Assembly (NCBI GenBank): GCA_941918925.1
Contig: OW799236.1
Span: 70,832,465 to 70,896,464 of the forward strand
Direction of reading: 5' to 3'
Source: Phyto melanocephala
Lineage: Eukaryota; Arthropoda; Insecta; Diptera; Rhinophoridae
DNA: 64,000 bases
Below, one piece after another: positions 57,473-64,000 of the stretch (position 1 is the first letter of the stretch; each line of letters begins with the position of its first letter). The notes under the pieces are model-generated. The model worked only from the letters and a program-made list of their open reading frames with translations. It did not search any database and was not told where the DNA came from. The position numbers were made by a program, and so were the translations under genes.

Positions 57473-57969
57473 CAGTCATTAAATCACCGTCGAATCTATT
57501 TACCGCTTAGGAATAAATCACAGCCACCGCAGCCACCACGTGTGGTCCAAAGAGTCCTCAACGATAACCAGTCTAGAATAAATTCCAGGGGTTTACTGAT
57601 TTCTATCTCAAACAGTTTTAAATAGTTTTTCCGGATAGCAAACTATCTTAAAATAATAAGAGATATAGAACGAGCGGAGCTAAGGCATATTAGAGACGAA
57701 ATTATATTACTCATACTATGTAGTGGATAATGCGTCAACATTTTTATTCATTCTATATAAGTCAGGACTTTTAAAACCTATATGTATTCGTAATGCTAAA
57801 GTTCTTACGACATTATGACTTTTCCAGTCATTAAAAATAACAACTTAATAATATGGTTATCTGGTTATCTGGATGAGATCCTAGAGACTGTATTAATATA
57901 TGTTTTTTGCAGTTAAATTGAATATTAAGACAATTACTTTACATGGTCTCTAAATAATGAAAATACAAC
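57473..57969. other. Spacer
   Basis: No gene or repeat recognised. Confidence 0.35.
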
Positions 57970-58250
57970 GAAACGCCAAAGACGGATGTGTGAGCTCTCA
58001 CACATCGGCTCAGACAAGGGAATTTTTGAGCACTCAAAACGTCGATTTTATGAGCCTTTCCAATCCCTAAATATAAACAATAAATTGCCAGGTCAACGTT
58101 TTTCGACACCTGATAAAGCGGATAAAGCGTTCAAAAAGCATTTCTTGAAGGTACCTCAATCGGAATAGAGAAAGTGACTCGAAAATTGGTCCACAGGAAT
58201 GCAGAAGTGTATTAATCTTCATGGAGAATATTTTAAAAAGCAATAAGCCC
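57970..58250 (+). pseudogene. Mariner transposase C-terminal remnant 2
   Basis: The frame at 57986-58168 includes GQRFSTPDKADKAFKKHFLK and VPQSE. After a stop it goes on MQKCINLHGEYFKKQ, closing with TAA near 58246. This is the C-terminal signature of mariner-type transposases. The catalytic core is missing. Confidence 0.75.
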
Positions 58251-58391
58251 TTTTCGGTGATAAATATTTATATGTTGTCTCTAATCCCGAAATATAAAAG
58301 GCAATCCTTGAATTAGCCACCCATTATTGCGTCATGTTCAAGATATTTAATGAAAGGCTCTTCTGTTTAATAATAAAGAATATACGGCTAG

Positions 58392-59106
58392 TTTTTATAC
58401 CCATCACCTGTAGTGCACAAGGGTATATATAGATTTGTCATTCCGTTTTTAATTTCTACAATTTTCATTTCCGACCCCATAAAATATATATTTTCTGAAA
58501 GCTTATGAATAGAGGAGTCGATTAAGCCCTGACCGTCTGTCCGTGTGTTGGTTGAAATCAACTTTTAGAAGCAACCACATGTTCCTCAGATCTGTGTATG
58601 GTATCAATCTTTTGGAAATATCCGGGAATGAATCGCTATTGAAATTCATGATAATCACCCCATAACTTTCTGAGATATGAGCAAATAAACACGACTCTGT
58701 TTTTTCCCATATTTTTACCACTAAAATCAAAATTTTCAACCGTATAATAATTTATAGGTATCCTTGCTATTATTTGTAGATAAAATATGCCTCTAAAGAT
58801 ATTCGTGAAAAATTTTGCATAAATCGGGCTCTAATCGGTAAAGTTATAGGCAACAATTTTTTTTTTAAATATATATTCCAAAAACTTACAAACGAAACCC
58901 AATTTTTTTAACTTCTAGACAACCGAGGCAGTCAATATTGGTATCATCTAAAAGGAAATTCAAAGTCGCGGATGTCGTTGGAAATAATAAAGAAAAATGG
59001 CGTATAGCATGAAATATAGGTTAAGCTACGATGTGGGATTATACCTATTAACATGACGGTGAAGGGTATTTTCAATTTGGCGCGGCCGAATATAGTTTTA
59101 GTAAAC
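58392..59106 (+). mobile_element. DINE-1/Helentron-like repeat Y, copy 3
   Basis: Starts TTTTTATACCCATCACCTGT and ends with GGCGCGGCCGAATATAG. Unlike copies 1 and 2 it lacks the tetranucleotide microsatellite and has diverged at the 3' end. Confidence 0.55.
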
Positions 59107-59619
59107 TTTTTTACATTATTAATAATCTAAGATGTCTGTTAAAAGCGCCAACGTAGTTTTATTAAAAAGTTCTACCACATGAATATAAATGGTATTTTAT
59201 GCTTCCGGTACATCTTCTAAGTTTTATATCTATTTTAAAAACTCAATCATGTAACATTAGCACTTATTATTTATTCTTGGAAAAGTTACTAATTGGGATT
59301 TACTTTTCCAAATCTACCTATCGGCATTTTTAACACAATTATTTTTTTTTATTTATTTCTATTACATTTTACAATAGCAAATTATAATAAATAAATAGCT
59401 TCTAAACTACTAATTAGATTTTTTAGACCTGAAACATTTATGTATATAGAAATCAAGCTTTTAAAATATTGACTGCAGAAATTTGCAAATTGACCACAGT
59501 GGGCCCCATAGATTGACTTTGGGTTTTTTCGGTTTTTTACAACATATGCAAATATGTATAAAATATATTTAAATTTACTAAAGAATGCTTAAAAACTATA
59601 CTATATTTTGGGATAAGAG
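59107..59619. other. AT-rich spacer
   Basis: Nothing recognisable. Confidence 0.4.
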
Positions 59620-59860
59620 ACAACAAATCAAGAAAAAAAAATCATCAAAACACTTTTGCATACGAGCAAAACAATTTTCTAAGTACTTTTTCTATTCCGA
59701 TTGAGGTGCCTCCAAAACATGCATTTTGAACACATTTTGAAAGGCTTTTGTAGAGCTTTTTTGTCTTGAAAGACCCATACAGTCGACTGCTGTTTCCGTT
59801 CGCGCTCATACGCGTAGTTCCACGATTTTTAATCTGTCACGATGTCATACAAATGCTTTG
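59620..59860 (-). pseudogene. Mariner transposase remnant 3, internally deleted
   Basis: Minus strand: YDIVTD, KSWNYAYERERKQQSTVWVF (around the first catalytic Asp) is joined within about 15 residues to KAFQNVFKMHVLEAPQSE and RMQKCFDD (C-terminus). About half of the protein is missing between them, and stops occur. Confidence 0.75.
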
Positions 59861-60577
59861 AAGCACCGCGTTATTTTGCACAAAAAAATGATTCTACTAA
59901 AATGGGGCAGAAACAGGGAACATTTTTTATATAGAAAAAAGGCATAAGCATTCACAGTTAATGATTGCTGTTAAATCACTTTTTCGTTTACAAGCTTCCA
60001 AATTAAATTTAAATATCAAGGAGATGGAGTAATTTATTAAATTATAAAGCTGGTAGCTGAAACCATAATAAAAGTGTGTGTGACAGACACGGCAACTGAG
60101 CTGTCAATATACGAAGCTATTTTTTAAACTGAATATTCGCATTCGTATCCGCAAATTAATCGTAGCACTACTCTGCTTTATAAAATTTTAAAATACCAAA
60201 TAAATCCGTTCGTAGTTTGAAAGATAATTTTTTTATATTTTCGAAAAGTTTCCACTGTGCATTATATTGTATTGAGCCTGGAAATAATTATGCATCATAT
60301 GGGGGTGGAAATTAGCTAGAAATAATGTTAAAAATAGTGATAAAAACTAATTATTATTTATAAAACATACAAATTTAACAAATAAAGGGTTCGGCATTTT
60401 TTTTTACAAAGTTTGCTCAAATTCTATAATTGTTTTATAAATGATTTATAAAAATTATTAATTGACTGATTAATGATAAGAATAGAAAAAGTTTTTTAAT
60501 TAGCACAATATCTTTAGAGTGTTATTAAAGAAATTAAAACAAATAGAATTTGTTGCATTTGTGGTTTAGTATTAATA

Positions 60578-60961
60578 ATGGGTGATTTATCTTAGGGTTT
60601 CATTTATAATGTAAAATAAAACACATAAATTGAAAGGAAACTTATAATATTTACTATCGGATAAAAGAACAATTTACGGCATTTACTGTTTAAAAATGAT
60701 ATCATGTAATCGTTGGACAATTTTGAGCGACTTCTTCGTGCATAGCGACTGGTATCTCGCGAATTACACGAGTAAAGTTGACTTCCTAAGCTTTAATAAT
60801 AATGCTGAACAATTTGGAGATGCTGTTGGGGTGTGTGTCTTTCCATGATTACTTGCCCAACGATACAAAATAAAAAAGATGACAAAGCAGTTTGATATGT
60901 GTCATGCTTGATTTGTCAAAAAAAGCCTTTTGAAAATCAAACTTCACGATTAATCACCCGA
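60578..60961 (-). mobile_element. Mariner-like deletion derivative 4 with TIRs
   Basis: Ends GGGTGATTTATC and, inverted, GGGTGATTAATC, with TA just outside both (60576-60577, 60962-60963). On the minus strand ATG near 60854 reads MERHTPQQHLQIVQHYY, then joins directly to a C-terminal-like IREIPVAMHEEVAQNCP in another frame. Only about 384 bp remain, so it is effectively a MITE made from a transposase gene. Confidence 0.7.
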
Positions 60962-61879
60962 TATATACATAAATAAAAAAAAAATAGTTATTATTTTAAA
61001 AATTTCTAATAAAACTTGTACTGAAATTACGGTCAAGTATTAATTTTAAACATGAACTACAAATATAAGTTAAAGAAAATGCTTTATTACGTTTTCGTCT
61101 CCCATTCCCAAGAGTTTGCATTTTATGTGCAACACAACGTATGATTGTTTTTAAATATTGATTTAGTTGTTAATACAAACAAAACAGAAACTAAGCAAAT
61201 TTAAAATGGTTGAACTTTGTTGACCTTTTATTTAATTGATTTCAAATAAAAATAAACCTGATAATTTATTCATAAAAAAGAACTCAAAAGAAAACAACAA
61301 AAATGTAAATAAATAAGATAATTCAAATAACATTCGTCAACACAACGATTAGTGTTAAATAAACAGTTAACAAGAGTGTTTGAAGTTATAATTGTGGCGA
61401 CAAAATAATAAACACAGGGATGGAAATTTTTTGGTAATATATGTAGTTACATATATGTACGTAGATTATGCGAAACAAATTGTTTATATGTAAATTGGTT
61501 ATATGACGTCTTTCTTTTTTAAACGAGAGGGAGAGAAATGATTTTGTTTCGAAAATGTTTTAATTGAAAGTGACTGAATTCTCTTTCTCGTAAGAATGTC
61601 AAATTTCATATAAATATTGAATTCAAATTTTTTTAAATAGAATTTGGTATTGTCAGCTGGACTGTTACATTTATCATATTGTGTTTGCATAGTAAAATTT
61701 AAGGCATATTAATTCATCAGGTAATTGCAGTTCGGAGAGAATTGTTTTGTTTATATATTTTACATATGAAGTTTGAGAGAGGAGAGAAATGTTGTTTTTT
61801 ATCTATAGACTTTGACAGCTGAAATTTAAAATAAAAAAGAAAAAAATAATATATTTAATATTTGTTTGAAAAACATGTT

Positions 61880-62387
61880 TACCAAGTCTTTCATTTCAAA
61901 AAAATTAGCTTCGTCGCTGAAGCCATTTTTTGATAGAAAGAATGATCTTAATCTAATTTTCCTAAACCACCAAACATCAAACAAACGACGTTGTGGTACG
62001 TCACTTGGCTTCAGTTCTTTTTAGCAGCTATATTTTTTATATTTTCATACCGAGGTTCTGCTGTAAAATCTTTCAGGTGGTCGAATAACACAAGCCTAAT
62101 TGTTAACGTCGGCAACGTATTGACACATCGCGATAGTCGTTGTCACTGAACAATACAACAGAAATATTCTCGGTACGCCCTGTTTGCATAGGGGTTGATG
62201 GATTAATGTTCAGTAGAGTGATGGTGCTGCAAAATTAGGTCGCAACTGCTTGAATAGCCTGTTTGGCAGATCAATTATGATGATCATAGAGTGGACGTAA
62301 TTTACGAAACACCTTTCTCAAACACCGCGACTTGTGATAATAAAATTTAATTATTTGCAAGCGTTGTTCCTATGTTAGTCTATTCAT
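61880..62387 (-). pseudogene. Mariner-like transposase N-terminal remnant 5
   Basis: The ATG at 62387 begins MNRLT, stop, EQRLQIIKFYYHK, then RKVFRKLRPLYD, IQAVAT, STITLLNINPSTP and QLGLCYSTT in one mostly open frame with several stops. A GFSDEANF block near 61910 continues the match. Same family as the remnant at 55658. Confidence 0.75.
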
Positions 62388-64000
62388 GGTGAAATGGCAA
62401 ACCTCACTGAGCATTTTCGGCATTGCCACGTGTCACGGGTTTTTTTTTTTCAAAACGTAAAACATTCACTTAGATAGATTTTCATATTTTGAGAAACAAA
62501 ACCTCTCAATAGAAAATTAAAATGTTTTATAAGAGTTATTTTGCCACTTTTGTTTATTTATTAAGAAATTGTAAGTTATTTTCAGACTTAGCAAATATTT
62601 TGAATATGTTTATTACATTTTTAGAAATTAAATATGATTTTTTTTTTATTTTGACAGTTCTGACACGTTAGTTTTTAAAAGTGCATTAGTTTGTATACAA
62701 TTTTATTTCATTTTACATAATTATATTTTCTATTACGCAGAAATTTAAAGAAGGAATATGATCTTGTAACATCTATACTTATAACAGTATAGAACTAGCC
62801 TAAAGGGGATATCAATTATTTTTAATGTTTTTTTGCGTTTCCATTTCAGGATTGACGTATCAGTTTAACGGACAAGGCGAATAAACATTAAGATAATTGA
62901 CTGCACTTCTACAGTACAGCAATACAGACGTTTATATTTCTTAATTTTTCAAAATCAAGTAAGGTATTTTTATTTTACTATTTTTTACTTTGGCCTTTTT
63001 TATTTATTCAATCATTATGTATTTACTTTAAAATTTTATCTCACATTCAATTGCTTCAGTTTTTATTAATTTTTTCCTAATTATGGAGCGAAAATAAAAC
63101 TTAAGAATAAGAAAACTGCTGAAGCCTTATGTAATAAATTGTTGAAAATATAAAACCAAAAAATCCATAGGATTTTATTAAATCATGTGAACAAAATACT
63201 CGGCTACACTGTGTAATTATACTCTTATGGTATTGTTTATAAGAGTTATTATGCTCAAAAAATTGCTGCTACTAATATCAAAAACTGATTGTAAATGCTT
63301 GATTAGACTATACTCAATTAATAATATCCCTATTTTATTGTTGAAATCCTTTATTAAATTTTTTATTTTTTTGAAAATAATATTTGTGGAAATTTTATAT
63401 TAAGTAAATAAGGAATAATTTAAATTTGCTTTATTCTTGAGGCTGACTAATTACGTATGCTAAAATCGATGTGTTAGAAATTGAAGAAAAAATATCTCAA
63501 ATATATGCACATTAAGTAGAACCATTTAGTTAAAAAATGTAATTTTTATTATTCTTAACGTCCAAACAATGACTACATATTAAACAAAATATTTGATAAA
63601 AAACAAAACGTTAATTTTTCATCCCTGTTTAATGTTTACGTTATTATCTCTTAATGTTTAGTATGGTCGGATATTTAATACATTTTTTTAAACTCTTTAA
63701 CCGCTTCTTCATACAGTGGTGCCATTTACATTTTTCTTGAAACTCTGTTATGTTAGTTATGTTTGGTATTGAGAATCCACCCTATAAAAGAAGGATATGT
63801 ATGTATATTAGGGCTACAACTATAATAAGGCCCTATCACCAGGCTGTAGCCGATGTTGTGTAGAAACCGAAAAATGTTTCCTCAGGTCATTTCGGAACAA
63901 AAACGTTCCGCGTCGAAACTGATTTCTGAAAGCCCTTATTTTTATTTTTTTAAAAAAAGATTTTTTTTCGAAATTTTTTATCTTATTATTATTTAACTAC
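62388..64000. other. AT-rich region to window end
   Basis: No gene recognised. A TTTCCATTTCAG acceptor-like sequence at about 62838-62849 and a GTAAGG donor near 62958 could frame a non-coding exon, without other support. GGGCTACAAC near 63810 and GCTGTAGCC near 63843 form a short hairpin and may begin a repeat cut by the window end. Confidence 0.35.

Noticed and set aside
62838..62960. Acceptor-donor pair suggesting an exon
   Set aside because: The enclosed sequence has stops in the frames checked and no adjoining exon was found; at most an untranslated exon.

Overview
This 64 kb window is AT-rich, intron-bearing and saturated with transposable elements. The recognisable host genes (exosome Rrp40, a DHRS7-like dehydrogenase, UTP23 and MADF/BESS proteins) together with the transposon types point to a brachyceran fly, plausibly a calyptrate such as a blow fly or house-fly relative. 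The species call is inference. No complete RNA gene, CRISPR array or bacterial-type operon was seen.

Layout. (1) 1-2115: AT-rich sequence with one possible minus-strand first exon (298-473). (2) 2116-11129: a tandem array of about four copies of a ~600 bp repeat ('X'). It is broken up by two CCCAGC-ended elements, a hAT-type MITE and a 3.6 kb Helitron with an 18-unit minisatellite. (3) 11143-15026: a decayed LINE (minus strand) split by an internally deleted hAT element with a perfect 8 bp target duplication. (4) 15304-15993: intact Rrp40. (5) 16132-22567: a second Helitron copy, a fragment of another Helitron family, and a Tc1-type element carrying a PIF/Harbinger element. (6) 23278-24243: intact SDR gene. 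(7) 24895-30190: two MADF exons upstream of one BESS-like exon, minus strand, with repeat-filled introns. (8) 30486-37037: a LINE 3' end, a MITE, and a nearly complete copia-type LTR retrotransposon with a 5 bp target duplication, itself interrupted by the same MITE family. (9) 38062-38938: UTP23 in three exons. (10) 39060-64000: dispersed DINE-1/Helentron-like repeats, a Helitron, two R1/I-type LINE tails, two piggyBac pseudogenes, five mariner-type remnants, a decayed ORF of unknown family, and long stretches in which I see nothing.

The host genes share no pathway. Rrp40 and UTP23 both act in ribosomal RNA processing, but they lie 22 kb apart and there is no sign of co-regulation. The main story is nested transposition. 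Insertion order can be read directly: X before CCCAGC element before hAT MITE; X before Helitron; LINE before hAT; Tc1 before Harbinger; copia before MITE; Z repeat before Y repeat. I found no clear novel enzymatic system. The most novel-looking items are the CCCAGC-ended elements, the X array with multiplied ends, and the two phase-matched MADF exons upstream of an internally duplicated BESS-like exon.
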